This document shows positions 1 through 8,782 of a stretch of DNA of 58,066 nucleotides, in pieces. The stretch's first letter is position 1. The number at the start of each line of letters is the position of its first letter. This stretch comes from Actinomadura macra NBRC 14102 (GTDB lineage: Bacteria > Actinomycetota > Actinomycetes > Streptosporangiales > Streptosporangiaceae): assembly GCF_001552215.1 (NCBI RefSeq), contig NZ_BCQT01000030.1, forward strand, positions 1 through 58,066, read 5' to 3'. A program made the position numbers and the translations under genes. The notes under the pieces are model-generated. The model saw nothing but the letters and a program-made list of their open reading frames with translations, was not told the DNA's origin and made no database searches.

Positions 1-1
1 G

Positions 2-496
2 GAGGAGATCGCCGCCAAGCGCGGTCTGCCGATCGAGGACGTCGCCCCGCCGCCATGCTGCGGGCCCGTGCCGCCGGCGCTGATCTGCCATGGCGACCGG
101 ATCCGGCTGCCCGCCGGACGGCTCGGCGCGCTGCGGGACGGGCACGCGCCGGCGCTGGAGGCGAGCGAGGTCCTGCGGCCCGGCCCACTGCTGCAGGTGG
201 AGCCGCTGGACGGGCGGACGGGGCTGCGGCTGAGCGGCGAGGCCGACCGGTCGAGCCTCGACCGGCTCGAGGCGGCGTTGCGGGGCGCCCTCCGCGACGG
301 ACACGACCTGCACCTGGACGTGCGGGGGCTGCGGTACGCGGACGTGGCCGCGGTGCGCGTGCTCGCCCGCGTCGCCGAGGCGATGCCGGCGGGGGGCCGA
401 CTCGTCCTGCACGCGCCCGGCCCCGTCGTGCAGGCGATCCTGCGGAGCTTCGCGTGGGATCGCCGGCTCGTGATGGAAGAGGGGGAGTGGAGGTGA
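2..496 (+). CDS. STAS-domain regulatory protein, C-terminal part
   Basis: The reading frame is open from the window edge, so the 5' end is probably missing; an internal GTG at 68 is an alternative start. The last roughly 95 residues look like a STAS (anti-sigma antagonist) fold: a GLRLSGEAD strand, then HLDVRGLRYADVAAVRVL, then GGRLVLHAPG. The segment where classical antagonists carry the phosphorylated Ser (DSSG) reads ADVAAV, so no obvious phosphorylation site is present. The stop overlaps the GTG start of the next gene (GTGA), which encodes an RsbA-like sensor kinase, so the two are probably translated together in a partner-switching stress pathway. Related actinobacterial proteins carry a MEDS sensor domain before the STAS domain; whether this one does cannot be seen. 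Confidence 0.7.
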   Translation, partial: EEIAAKRGLPIEDVAPPPCCGPVPPALICHGDRIRLPAGRLGALRDGHAPALEASEVLRPGPLLQVEPLDGRTGLRLSGEADRSSLDRLEAALRGALRDGHDLHLDVRGLRYADVAAVRVLARVAEAMPAGGRLVLHAPGPVVQAILRSFAWDRRLVMEEGEWR

Positions 497-1449
497 AGGG
501 ATCGGAGTTCGTTCATCAGGGCTGCGTGTACGCCAGCGACGAGGAGTTCCTGGGGATGGCGGTGCCGTTCATCACCGAGGGACTGCGACGGGATGAACCA
601 GTCCTGGTCACCACAAAGCCGGTCAATCTAGACCTGGTGCAGGACGCCCTCGGCCGGCACGCCCACAGGGTCGACTACGCCGAGACGGCGTTCTTCGGCC
701 GCCGTCCCCCGCAGCGCGTCGCCGCGTTCACCGGCTACCGGTACCGGCATCCCCGCGCCGTCCGGGTCCGCATCCTGGCCGAGCCGGTGTGGTCGGGCCG
801 GTCGGTGCGTCAGGTCGAGGCGTGGGAGTGCATGGAGTCCGCCCTCAACACGGTCCTCACCGGGTCCGGCATCCACATGATCTGCCCGTACGATGCCCGT
901 GACGTCCCGCCGGAGATCGTGTCCAACGCGCGCCGCACGCACCCGCACATGGTCGAGGGCGCCACGGTGGCCCCCAGCGGCGCCTATACCGAGCCGGTCT
1001 CATTCGTCCGGCACCGATCCACCGCACTGCCCGGACGACCGCAGGAGGCGGTGGTCCTGGGCTTCGGCGGTGACCTGAGCCGGATGCGCCACGCCATCGT
1101 CATGGAAACCGCCATGCTGGGGCTGCTCGGCGAACAGCTGATGATCTTCTCGGCGGCGGTCGGTGAGATCCTCGGTGGCGCCACCGGCGGACACGCCCGG
1201 CCCACCGTCGCGCTGTGGGCGGGCCCCGGTGAGGTGGTGTGCGACGTGCACCTGCCGTCGACGACGTCCCTCGACCCGTTCATCGGGCTGCATCCGCCGA
1301 CTCTCGACCCCCGGCCGGGGGACGGGTTCTGGCTCGCCCGCCAGATCTGCGACCACCTCGATGTGCGGTGCGGCCCGGACGGCGCGACCGTCCGCCTGCA
1401 CACCCCCAATCTGCGCACGGCCGAGGAGGGCCGGGGCCCGTTCGCGTGA
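493..1449 (+). CDS. RsbA-like MEDS-domain anti-sigma regulatory kinase
   Basis: A 318-residue protein with an N-terminal MEDS (DcmR-type sensory) domain, recognisable from FVHQGCVYASDEEFL, the PVLVTTKP strand and the MICPYDAR motif near residue 130. It is followed by a C-terminal GHKL/HATPase-like segment in which DGFWLARQICDHLDV matches the G2-box region of anti-sigma kinases of the RsbW/RsbA type. The predicted role is sensing a signal and sequestering or phosphorylating a sigma-factor antagonist. GTG 493 is preferred because it overlaps the upstream stop by four bases and sits behind AGGGGGAG; GTG 487 is also possible. It is cytoplasmic with no membrane segment. The sigma factor it controls is not in the window. 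Confidence 0.8.
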   Translation: MKGSEFVHQGCVYASDEEFLGMAVPFITEGLRRDEPVLVTTKPVNLDLVQDALGRHAHRVDYAETAFFGRRPPQRVAAFTGYRYRHPRAVRVRILAEPVWSGRSVRQVEAWECMESALNTVLTGSGIHMICPYDARDVPPEIVSNARRTHPHMVEGATVAPSGAYTEPVSFVRHRSTALPGRPQEAVVLGFGGDLSRMRHAIVMETAMLGLLGEQLMIFSAAVGEILGGATGGHARPTVALWAGPGEVVCDVHLPSTTSLDPFIGLHPPTLDPRPGDGFWLARQICDHLDVRCGPDGATVRLHTPNLRTAEEGRGPFA

Positions 1450-1501
1450 AAAGGGGTGGTGCGGGACGCACAATGATCCGCCGACCGGGTAGTTCACCGG
1501 G

Positions 1502-2557
1502 ATGAGCACACGCGCGCCGTCCCCTGGTGAACCGCCCGCCCGCGGCTTCGCCGCCGAACTCCGCGACGCGGTCACGCCGCGCTCGCTGGGCCTGGTCGCG
1601 GGTGTGCTGGCCCTGCAACTGGGGTTCATCCTGTCCTACATCGGCGCGCTGCATTCGCCCACGCCGCACCGCATCCCCGTCGCGGTCGTCGCCCCGGCGC
1701 CGGCCGCGGGGCAGGTGGTCGCCACGCTCGACGGCCTGGAGGGCGATCCGGTGCGGGCCCGCACCGCCGCCTCGGAGCAGGACGCACGACGGCTGATCAT
1801 GGACCGGACGGTGGACGCGGCGATCATCGTGGACGCGCGGGGCACCACCGACACGCTGCTGGTCGCGTCCGCGGGCGGTCCCGCCGTCTCCACCACGGCC
1901 GAGCAGATCGCCGGCCGGCTCGAAGGGGCCCAGCACCGCCAGGTGCGGGTCGTCGACATCCGCCCGCCCGGCGCCAAGGACGGGCGCGGTCTGTCCTCCT
2001 TCTACCTCATTCTGGGCTGGGTCATCGGCGGCTACCTCGCCGCCGCCATCCTCGGGCTGGCGGGCGGCGCCCGGCCGGCCAACCCGCGGCGTTCCGTGAT
2101 CCGCCTCGGTGCGCTCGCGGTGTACGCGGTCCTGTCGGGGCTCGGCGGCGTCGTCGTCGCCGGGCCCCTCCTCGGCGCGCTGACCGGACACTTCTTCGCG
2201 CTGTGGGCCGTCGGGACGCTGGTGGTGTTCGCCACGGCGGCGGCCACCGCGGCGTTCCAGACCCTGCTGGGGATCATCGGGATCGGCGTGGCGATCCTGC
2301 TGTTCGTCGTCCTCGGCAATCCCAGCGCGGGCGGCGTGTATCCGACGTCGCTGCTGCCCGCGTTCTGGCGCGCCATCGGCGAGTGGCTGCCGACGGGGGC
2401 GGCGACGACGGCCGTCCGCAACGTCGTCTACTTCTCCGGACACGACATCGCGCACGCCCTCTGGGTGCTCGCCGCCTATGCCATCGCCGGGACGGCCGTC
2501 ACGCTCGGATCGTCGGTGGCCCGGCATCGTCGCGGCGAGACCCCGGCCACCGGATAG
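1502..2557 (+). CDS. Multi-pass membrane protein, ABC-2 permease-like
   Basis: 351 residues. A cytoplasmic N-terminus precedes one membrane helix (about residues 29-50), a roughly 120-residue extracytoplasmic domain (about 55-175) and a cluster of five or six hydrophobic helices (about 178-340). This one-helix / large loop / helix-cluster layout is typical of ABC-2 and YhgE/Pip-type membrane proteins. The loop contains VDAAIIVDARG, common in such permeases. No ATPase gene is adjacent, so an energy partner is not evident. No strong ribosome binding site precedes the ATG. It ends about 70 bases before the convergent histidine kinase gene. The substrate is unknown. Confidence 0.65.
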   Translation: MSTRAPSPGEPPARGFAAELRDAVTPRSLGLVAGVLALQLGFILSYIGALHSPTPHRIPVAVVAPAPAAGQVVATLDGLEGDPVRARTAASEQDARRLIMDRTVDAAIIVDARGTTDTLLVASAGGPAVSTTAEQIAGRLEGAQHRQVRVVDIRPPGAKDGRGLSSFYLILGWVIGGYLAAAILGLAGGARPANPRRSVIRLGALAVYAVLSGLGGVVVAGPLLGALTGHFFALWAVGTLVVFATAAATAAFQTLLGIIGIGVAILLFVVLGNPSAGGVYPTSLLPAFWRAIGEWLPTGAATTAVRNVVYFSGHDIAHALWVLAAYAIAGTAVTLGSSVARHRRGETPATG

Positions 2558-2626
2558 GCCCGGGGCCGCGCGTGAGTCAGCGGGGACGGAATCCGAAGTC
2601 CGGTGCGCCGCCGTCCCTCGCGCTCC

Positions 2627-3832
2627 TCACACAGGCTCTGGTTCCGGCGAAGGGCCCGGGAGCCGGACGGTGACGTCGAGCCCGCCGCCGGGGCGGGGCG
2701 CGGCCGTCACCGCGCCGCCGTGCGCGGTCGCGGTGGCGCGGACGATCGACAGCCCCAGCCCGGAGCCGCGGTCCGAGCGGACGCGGTCGTTGCCCAGCCG
2801 GCGGAACGGCTCGAAGATCGTCTCGACCTCGTAGGCGGGAACGACGGGCCCGGTGTTGGACACGACGATCTCGGCCCAGCCGCCGAGGTCCCGGGTGCGG
2901 ACCGTCAGTTCACCGCCGTCCCGGTTGTGCCGGATCGCGTTCTCGACGAGGTTCTGGACGAGGCGCTCCACCAGCACCGGGTCGCCCGAGGTCGGGGCCC
3001 GGCCGAGCCGGCGGCCGGTGTCCACCTCCCGCTCCCGTGCCTCCGGCGTCGCCTGGTCCAGGACGTGCCGGGCGACGTCCGCCAGGTCCAGCGGGCTCGC
3101 GTCCACGATCGCGTTCTCGGTGCCCGCGAGGGTGAGCAACCCGTCGATGAGCCGCTCGTGCCGCCCGTTGACGACCAGCAGCGATTCGCCGAGCCGTGTG
3201 ACGTCGTCGGTCGCGTCGGGACGGCGCAGCGCGACGTCCACGAGCGTCCGGTTGATGGCGAGCGGGGTGCGCAGTTCGTGTGAGGCGTTGGCGACGAACC
3301 GGCGCTGGCCATCGAACGCCCGTGCCAGCCGGCCGAGCATGGTGTCGAAGGTGTCGGCCAGCTCCTTGACGTCGTCACGCGGCCCCTCGTAGGCGATCCG
3401 CTCGGTCAGGTCATGGCTGCGCGCCACCCGTCCCGCCGTCTCGGTGATCTTGTGGATCGGGCGCAGCGCCCGGTCCGCCAGCAGCCAGCCGAACCCGAAG
3501 CCCGCCGCGCCCACCACGATCAGCGCGATCGTGCCCTGAGTCAGCAGCGAATTCAGCGTTTCTTCCTGGGACTGCACAGCGGCCTTCTTCACCTCGACCC
3601 GGGCCCACTCGGTCGTGACCGTCCCGGTCGGCGGCACCGGCACCACCCCGTTCGCGGACGCCCTTCCGTAGACCCGGTCCGTGCCTAGCTCCGGCGGCTG
3701 CTGGAGGTTGTTCTGGACCAGCACGTAGGTCAGCCCCAGCAGGACGATCCCCGCAGACAGGAACAGCCCCGTGCACAGCAGCGTCAGCCGCATCCGGATC
3801 GTCGGGCGGAGCCGTTCGGGAAGCCGCGTCAT
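2627..3832 (-). CDS. Two-component sensor histidine kinase
   Basis: 401 residues of the classical OmpR-partner type. There is a first membrane helix (about 17-40), a short extracytoplasmic loop, a second helix (about 100-120), a HAMP region (about 120-172), and a HisKA domain with the phospho-acceptor in NASHELRTP (His185). The HATPase domain has the N-box region LVENAIRHN and a G-box RGSGLGLSIV near the end. Its ATG overlaps the response-regulator stop by four bases, so the pair is translationally coupled. It is divergent from the MacB-like export operon starting at 4650 and probably controls it. All catalytic motifs look intact. Confidence 0.93.
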   Translation of the reverse strand: MTRLPERLRPTIRMRLTLLCTGLFLSAGIVLLGLTYVLVQNNLQQPPELGTDRVYGRASANGVVPVPPTGTVTTEWARVEVKKAAVQSQEETLNSLLTQGTIALIVVGAAGFGFGWLLADRALRPIHKITETAGRVARSHDLTERIAYEGPRDDVKELADTFDTMLGRLARAFDGQRRFVANASHELRTPLAINRTLVDVALRRPDATDDVTRLGESLLVVNGRHERLIDGLLTLAGTENAIVDASPLDLADVARHVLDQATPEAREREVDTGRRLGRAPTSGDPVLVERLVQNLVENAIRHNRDGGELTVRTRDLGGWAEIVVSNTGPVVPAYEVETIFEPFRRLGNDRVRSDRGSGLGLSIVRATATAHGGAVTAAPRPGGGLDVTVRLPGPSPEPEPV

Positions 3833-4485
3833 GGGATGCGGTACCCCACTCCCGGGACGGTCTCGATCACCGGCGGGTCGCCGAGCTTGCGGCGCAGCTT
3901 CATCAGCGTCACCCGGACGGTGTTGGTGAACGGGTCGGTGTGCTCGTCCCAGACCTTCTCCAGCAGCCGCTCGGCGGACACGATCGTCCCGTCCGCGCGC
4001 AGCAACTCGGCGAGCAGCCCGAACTCCTTGCGCGCCAGGTGGACGTACCGGCCGTCCCGTAGCACCTCCCGACGGGCCGGATCGAGCTGGATGCCCCCGC
4101 GCTCCAGCGTCGGCGGCGCCGCCGGGCTGGCCCGCCGACCGAGTGCGAGGACGCGGGCCACCAGCTCCTCGAACGCGAACGGCTTGGTCAGATAGTCGTC
4201 CGCGCCGAGCCGCAGGCCGTCGACCCGCGCGGGGACGGCGGCCGCCGCGGTGAGCATCAGCACCCGGACGAGCGCGCCGGACCCCACCACGGCGCGGCAG
4301 ACGTCGTCCCCGTGCACCACCGGCAGGTCGCGGTCCAGGACGAGCACGTCGTAGTCGTTCACTCCGAGCCGCTCCAGCGCGGCGTCCCCGTCGTACACCA
4401 CGTCCACGGCGAGGGCTTCGGCCCGCAGCCCCTCGGCGATGGAATCGGCGAGCATCCGCTCGTCCTCGGCGATCAGTACGCGCAC
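3829..4485 (-). CDS. OmpR-family response regulator
   Basis: 218 residues from the GTG at 4485, chosen because the receiver domain begins there (VRVLIAEDE); an in-frame ATG at 4554 would add 23 residues unlike the family. The receiver has the acidic pair E7/D8, phospho-acceptor D51 in LVLDRDLP, and the conserved Lys in DDYLTKPF. The C-terminal winged-helix domain ends with TVRVTLMKLRRKLGDP and VPGVGYRIP, diagnostic of OmpR/PhoB DNA binding. Its stop overlaps the kinase start. The 164-base gap to the divergent lipoprotein gene should hold the promoters for both sides. Confidence 0.94.
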   Translation of the reverse strand: MRVLIAEDERMLADSIAEGLRAEALAVDVVYDGDAALERLGVNDYDVLVLDRDLPVVHGDDVCRAVVGSGALVRVLMLTAAAAVPARVDGLRLGADDYLTKPFAFEELVARVLALGRRASPAAPPTLERGGIQLDPARREVLRDGRYVHLARKEFGLLAELLRADGTIVSAERLLEKVWDEHTDPFTNTVRVTLMKLRRKLGDPPVIETVPGVGYRIP

Positions 4486-4649
4486 GTCAACCGTCCTCAG
4501 AACCCCGTCGGCATCTGCCGCAACAGCATCGGGCAGCGGGCGTAACGCCGGCATAACGAGACTTGGTTACACCGGGGTTATCGGCCGGCCGATGAACTTG
4601 CGGGCGCCACCGGAGCACGTCCGGCGGCGACGACGGAGGGAGGCCATCG

Positions 4650-5207
4650 ATGCGACGGCAGACGCTCGCGGTGCTGGCCCTGGTCCCCATGCTCGCCCTC
4701 GGCCTGCTCGGATGCGGGGACGACGGCGGGAAAGCCGGCGCGTCCGGTACCGCCAAGGCGGCCAGCGACCAGGAGAAGCTGCGCAAGTTCGCGCAGTGCA
4801 TGCGCGCCAACGGTGTGGACATGGAGGACCCGTCGGCCGACGGGAAGATCACGGCGAAGATGTCCGCGCAGCCCGGATCCGGCAAGGGGGCACCTGGCCA
4901 GACTCCCCGGCGTTTGGAGGAGGCACAGAAGAAGTGCCGGCACCTGATGCCGAACGGCGGCAGGCCGCCCAAGGCCAAGCCGGAGGAGATCGCCCAGCAG
5001 CGCGCCCACTCCAAGTGCATGCGCGACAACGGCGTCACCCAGTTCCCCGACCCCGACTCCGACGGCGGCATCCGCATCCAGGCCGGCGAGGGCACCGGGA
5101 TCAACCCCGATGGCGAGGTGTTCAGGAAGGCCGACAGGGCGTGCAGGAAGTTCGCCCCGGGCAGTGCTGACGAGCCGTCCGCAGGATCCAGGAAGGACGG
5201 GAATTGA
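4650..5207 (+). CDS. Small secreted lipoprotein of unknown function
   Basis: 185 residues starting with a lipoprotein signal peptide. A basic n-region and a Leu/Ala-rich h-region end in the lipobox LLGC, with the lipidated Cys at residue 22. The mature part is polar and contains two similar units built around KFAQCMRANGV and HSKCMRDNGVTQFPDPD, plus CRKFAPG near the end. These paired Cys units recur in actinobacterial lipoproteins found beside MacB-type exporters. Its stop overlaps the TTG start of the adaptor gene. It is the first gene of an export operon that faces the two-component system. The molecular role is unknown. Confidence 0.8.
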   Translation: MRRQTLAVLALVPMLALGLLGCGDDGGKAGASGTAKAASDQEKLRKFAQCMRANGVDMEDPSADGKITAKMSAQPGSGKGAPGQTPRRLEEAQKKCRHLMPNGGRPPKAKPEEIAQQRAHSKCMRDNGVTQFPDPDSDGGIRIQAGEGTGINPDGEVFRKADRACRKFAPGSADEPSAGSRKDGN

Positions 5208-6247
5208 CCAGGGTGCGCACCGCCGCCCTGGGCGCGACGGGGCTGGTGGTGGTCGGCGGCGCCGGGCTGGCCACCGCGGGGATCGGCGGCGGAGGCGGCG
5301 CCACCACGGCGCACAGCTCGCTGCCGCCCGCGACCGCGCCGGTCGAAAGGACGACCTTGGTGGAGACCAGGCAGGTGGACGGGACGCTCGGCTACGGTAT
5401 GGCGCACACCGCGTCCGGTGCCGGACGCGGGACCCTGACATGGCTCGCCGCGGCCGGGTCGGTGATCGCACGAGGGCGGCCGGTGTATCGGATCGACAAC
5501 GAGCCGGTCCCGCTGCTGTACGGGAGGCTGCCGCTCTACCGGGCACTGAAGCCCGGGACCAAGGGCGCCGACGTCCTCCAGTTCGAGCGGAACCTGCGCG
5601 CTCTCGGGTACACCGGCTTCACCGTCGACACCACCTACGGCGCGGCCACCGCCGGCGCGGTCGAGCGCTGGCAGGACGCCCTCGGCCGCGCCGAGACCGG
5701 GACGGTGACGCCCGGCTCGGTGATGATCGCCCCGGGTGAGATACGGGTGGCCGAACGCAAGGCGTCCGTCGGCGAGCGGCCCGGCGGTGTCGTCCTCACC
5801 TACACCGGTACCGCCCGGGTCGTCAGCGTCGACCTGGACGTGCAGTACCAGCGGCTGGCGAAGAAGGGCGCGGAGGTGGAGGTCGAGCTCCCGGACGGCC
5901 GGACGACCAGGGGCCGGATCACCTCCGTCAGCAGGGTCGCCAAGGACGGGGAGGGCGACGCGCCGACCACCATCGCGGTCACGATCGCCGTCCGCGGCCA
6001 GCGGTCCCTCGGCTTCTACGACAAGGCGCCAGTACAGGTGAGCCTCACCGCGAACCGGCACCCGGACGTCCTCGCCGTGCCGATCGCCGCGCTGCTCGCG
6101 CAGGGCGACGGGGGGTACGCGGTGCAGGTCGTCCAGAACGGGACCGTCCGCAACGTCGTGGTGGAGACGGGTGTGTTCACCGAGGGCAAGGTCGAGGTCT
6201 CGGGGGCGGGACTGTCGGAGGGTATGAAGGTGGGGGTCCCGACATGA
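5204..6247 (+). CDS. Peptidoglycan-binding membrane-fusion (adaptor) protein
   Basis: 347 residues from the TTG that overlaps the upstream stop (TTGA), or 344 from GTG 5213. An N-terminal signal anchor (about residues 4-25) is followed by a PG_binding_1 domain (about 123-165; GTKGADVLQFERNL and YGAATAGAVERWQ). A beta-rich HlyD/MacA-like adaptor region comes next, with VVSVDLDVQYQRLAKKG and a C-terminal barrel (VEVSGAGLSEGMKVGV). In Gram-positive bacteria such proteins bridge MacB-type ABC permeases to the cell wall. It overlaps the ATPase gene start by four bases. This supports a three-part efflux or cell-envelope system. Confidence 0.85.
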   Translation: MTRVRTAALGATGLVVVGGAGLATAGIGGGGGATTAHSSLPPATAPVERTTLVETRQVDGTLGYGMAHTASGAGRGTLTWLAAAGSVIARGRPVYRIDNEPVPLLYGRLPLYRALKPGTKGADVLQFERNLRALGYTGFTVDTTYGAATAGAVERWQDALGRAETGTVTPGSVMIAPGEIRVAERKASVGERPGGVVLTYTGTARVVSVDLDVQYQRLAKKGAEVEVELPDGRTTRGRITSVSRVAKDGEGDAPTTIAVTIAVRGQRSLGFYDKAPVQVSLTANRHPDVLAVPIAALLAQGDGGYAVQVVQNGTVRNVVVETGVFTEGKVEVSGAGLSEGMKVGVPT

Positions 6248-6933
6248 GCCCGGTCGTGGAACTGCGGGAGGTCACCAAGACCTACCCCGGCGGGGTCACC
6301 GCGCTGGACGGGGTGTCGTTGAGCATCGAGCCGCGCGAGCTCGTCGCGATCGTCGGACCGTCCGGCTCGGGGAAGTCGACGATGCTGCACCTGCTCGGGA
6401 CACTGGACCGGCCGAGCGCCGGGACCGTCCTCGTCGAGGGCCGGGACGTCTCGACGCTGTCCGACCGGCGCGTGTCGGCGCTGCGCGCCCGCCGGATCGG
6501 CTTCGTGTTCCAGCAGTTCCACCTCGCCGTCGGGGTCGGCGCGCTGGACAACGTCGCCGACGGGTTGCTGTACGGGGGCGTACCCCTGGCGCGGCGCCGC
6601 GACCGCGCGCGCCGCGCCCTGGAGCGGGTCGGGCTCGGGCACCGCCTCGACCACCGGCCCCACCAACTGTCCGGCGGGGAGAAGCAGCGCGTGGCCATCG
6701 CCCGCGCGGTGGTCGGGGAGCCGGCGATGCTGCTCGCCGACGAGCCGACCGGCGCCCTGGACTCGGCGTCCGGCGCGGGGGTCCTGGACCTGCTGCGCGA
6801 ACTCGCCGGCGGCGGCACCACCGTCGTCTTGATCACCCACGACCGGGACATCGCCGGGCAACTGCCCCGCCAGGTGCGGATGCGCGACGGGCGGGTCGTC
6901 CACGACGAGGCAGGGGCGGAGGCTGCGCGATGA
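6244..6933 (+). CDS. MacB/LolD-type ABC transporter ATPase
   Basis: 229 residues with an intact nucleotide-binding domain: Walker A GPSGSGKST (about residues 38-46), Q-loop FVFQQFHL, signature LSGGEKQRVAIARA, Walker B MLLADEPTGALD and the H-loop His in VLITHDRD. The LADEPTGALD form is typical of the LolD/MacB/FtsE family that works with FtsX-fold permeases. It lies between the adaptor gene and the permease gene with four-base overlaps on both sides. Export is therefore much more likely than import. The likely substrate is a peptide or antibiotic, by analogy only. Confidence 0.95.
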   Translation: MSPVVELREVTKTYPGGVTALDGVSLSIEPRELVAIVGPSGSGKSTMLHLLGTLDRPSAGTVLVEGRDVSTLSDRRVSALRARRIGFVFQQFHLAVGVGALDNVADGLLYGGVPLARRRDRARRALERVGLGHRLDHRPHQLSGGEKQRVAIARAVVGEPAMLLADEPTGALDSASGAGVLDLLRELAGGGTTVVLITHDRDIAGQLPRQVRMRDGRVVHDEAGAEAAR

Positions 6934-8183
6934 GGCGCGTCGGCGGGAGGGCGGGCCAGTCCGGTTCGGTGGGCGAGCCCCGGGCGTCCCGGCGCGACGA
7001 CGTCCCGGCGCGCCTCGGTTTCCGGGACGTGCTGAGGGTCGGTGCCGCGGGGCTGCGAACCCGGCCGATGCGGGTGTTCCTGTCCGCGCTCGGAATCGCG
7101 ATCGGTATCGCCGCCATGATCGGCGTCGTCGGCATCTCCACGTCCAGCCGCGCCCAGCTCCAGGCGACGCTCGACCGGCTCGGGACCAACCTGCTGACGG
7201 TGGGCCCCGGCCACGACCTGTTCGGTGATGATGCGCAGCTTCCCGGGGAATCGGTCGGCATGGTCGGCCGGATGGCGGGCGTCCAGTCGGCGTCCGCCAC
7301 GGGCAAGGTCAAGGACGTCCACGTCTACCGCAACGACCGCATTCCCGAGGCCGAGAGCGGCGGGATCACCGTGCTGGCGGCCCGGCTCGACCTGCCTCGC
7401 ACGATCGGACTCGACATGGCCGCGGGGACCTGGCTCAACGCCGGGACCGCCCGGTACCCGGCGGTCGTCCTCGGCGCCGAGTCGGCGGCGCGGCTCGGCG
7501 TCTCCACGCCGAACGTGCAGGTGTGGCTCGGCTCGCGGTGGTTCACGGTCGTCGGCGTCCTGAGCGCCAACGACCTCGCGCCGGAGCTGGACTCGGCCGC
7601 GCTCGTGGGCTGGGAGGCCGCGGCGTCCCAGCTCGGCTTCGACGGGCACCCGACCACCGTCTACACCCGTACCGACAAGGACGCGGTCGAGGCCGTGCGT
7701 GACCTGCTGGCCGCCACCGCCAGTCCCGAAGCACCGAACGAGGTCGAGGTCAGCCGCCCGTCCGACGCACTCGCCGCCGAGAACGCCACCGACAAGACGT
7801 TCACCGGGCTGCTGCTCGGCCTCGGCGGCGTCGCGCTGCTGGTCGGCGGTGTGGGCGTCGCCAACACGATGGTGATCTCCGTCCTGGAGCGGCGCGCCGA
7901 GATCGGGCTGCGCCGCTCCCTCGGCGCGACCCGCGGCCAGATCAGGCTGCAGTTCCTCGCCGAGTCGCAGCTGCTGGCCGCGCTCGGCGGGGTCGGCGGC
8001 GTCGCGCTCGGCATCGTGGTCACCGCGGTGTTCGCGGTCGTGCAGGGCTGGCCGACCGTGGTGCCGCCGTGGGCGATGGCGGGCGGTGTCCTCGCGACCC
8101 TGCTCATCGGCGGCGTCGCGGGCCTGTACCCGGCCGTGCGCGCAGCTCGGCTGGCCCCCACCGAGGCCCTCGCGATGCCGTGA
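6930..8183 (+). CDS. MacB/FtsX-type ABC transporter permease
   Basis: 417 residues. After a polar N-terminus there is a first helix (about 48-70; FLSALGIAIGIAAMIGVVGI), a large extracytoplasmic domain (about 75-285), then three C-terminal helices (about 290-315, 340-368, 380-402). This is the MacB/FtsX fold. The sequence VGGVGVANTMVISVLERRAEIGLRR is the usual hallmark around the second helix. It is the last gene of the lipoprotein-adaptor-ATPase-permease operon. It is probably controlled by the divergent two-component system. Confidence 0.93.
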   Translation: MRRVGGRAGQSGSVGEPRASRRDDVPARLGFRDVLRVGAAGLRTRPMRVFLSALGIAIGIAAMIGVVGISTSSRAQLQATLDRLGTNLLTVGPGHDLFGDDAQLPGESVGMVGRMAGVQSASATGKVKDVHVYRNDRIPEAESGGITVLAARLDLPRTIGLDMAAGTWLNAGTARYPAVVLGAESAARLGVSTPNVQVWLGSRWFTVVGVLSANDLAPELDSAALVGWEAAASQLGFDGHPTTVYTRTDKDAVEAVRDLLAATASPEAPNEVEVSRPSDALAAENATDKTFTGLLLGLGGVALLVGGVGVANTMVISVLERRAEIGLRRSLGATRGQIRLQFLAESQLLAALGGVGGVALGIVVTAVFAVVQGWPTVVPPWAMAGGVLATLLIGGVAGLYPAVRAARLAPTEALAMP

Positions 8184-8268
8184 GGGTGCCCGAGGCGGCT
8201 TGACCCTGACCCTGACGTCAACCCTTAGCGTCGCCTGCGTCCGGTAGCGATCGGGAGGAGACGCGGGT

Positions 8269-8752
8269 ATGGGCTCGGCAACGCTGGAGGGCAAGGCCGT
8301 CATCGTCACGGGCGGCGGGAGCGGGATCGGGCGGGAGACCGTCCGGCAGTTCGCGGACGAGGGTGCCGGGGTCCTCGTCGTCGGCCGGCGGCATCATCGT
8401 TAACGTCACCTCCATGCCGGCGGGACGGGGCTGGCCGCGGAACTCGGTCTACGGGGGCGGCAAGGTGGCGCTGGACTTCATGACCCACACATGGGCGATG
8501 GAGCTGGCGTCGCGCGGAATCCGGGTGGTGTCGGTCGCGCCGGGCGTGACCCGGACGCCGGTGCTCGTCCACGCGGGCTACACACCGGAGGAGAGCCAGG
8601 CGGTCGGGGAGGAGCTGATACGCCGTGTGCCCCTGGCCCGGATCGCGGAACCGGCGGAGATCGCCTGGTGGATCGTCAATGCCGTCCGCCCCGAGGCGGG
8701 CTTCATGACCGGTGCCGTGATCCGGGTGGACGGCGGCATGGGCGTCTCCTGA
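8269..8752 (+). pseudogene. Short-chain dehydrogenase/reductase, internally deleted and frameshifted
   Basis: An ATG at 8269 behind GGGAGGAG opens a normal SDR N-terminus with the NAD(P)-binding motif TGGGSGIGRET. The frame then ends at a TAA (8400-8402) right after VLVVGRR. In a different frame the sequence continues as an SDR C-terminus: GIIVNVTSMP, the active-site VYGGGK, then VVSVAPGVTRTP and GAVIRVDGGMGVS. Roughly 80-90 residues that a complete SDR has between these points (the NNAG region and helices 3-4) are missing. The join lies at about 8380-8395 within a CGGCCGGCGGC run. The simplest reading is one deletion that removed the middle and shifted the frame. The C-terminal part could still be translated alone from an internal ATG, but it would lack a cofactor site. 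Confidence 0.85.
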
Positions 8753-8782
8753 GTGCGATCCTGGTGCGACGGAGGTGAGGCG

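Noticed and set aside
1280..2527. A 415-residue minus-strand frame
   Set aside because: Shadow of the membrane protein gene at 1502; no recognisable motif and dominated by Arg, Gly and Asp.
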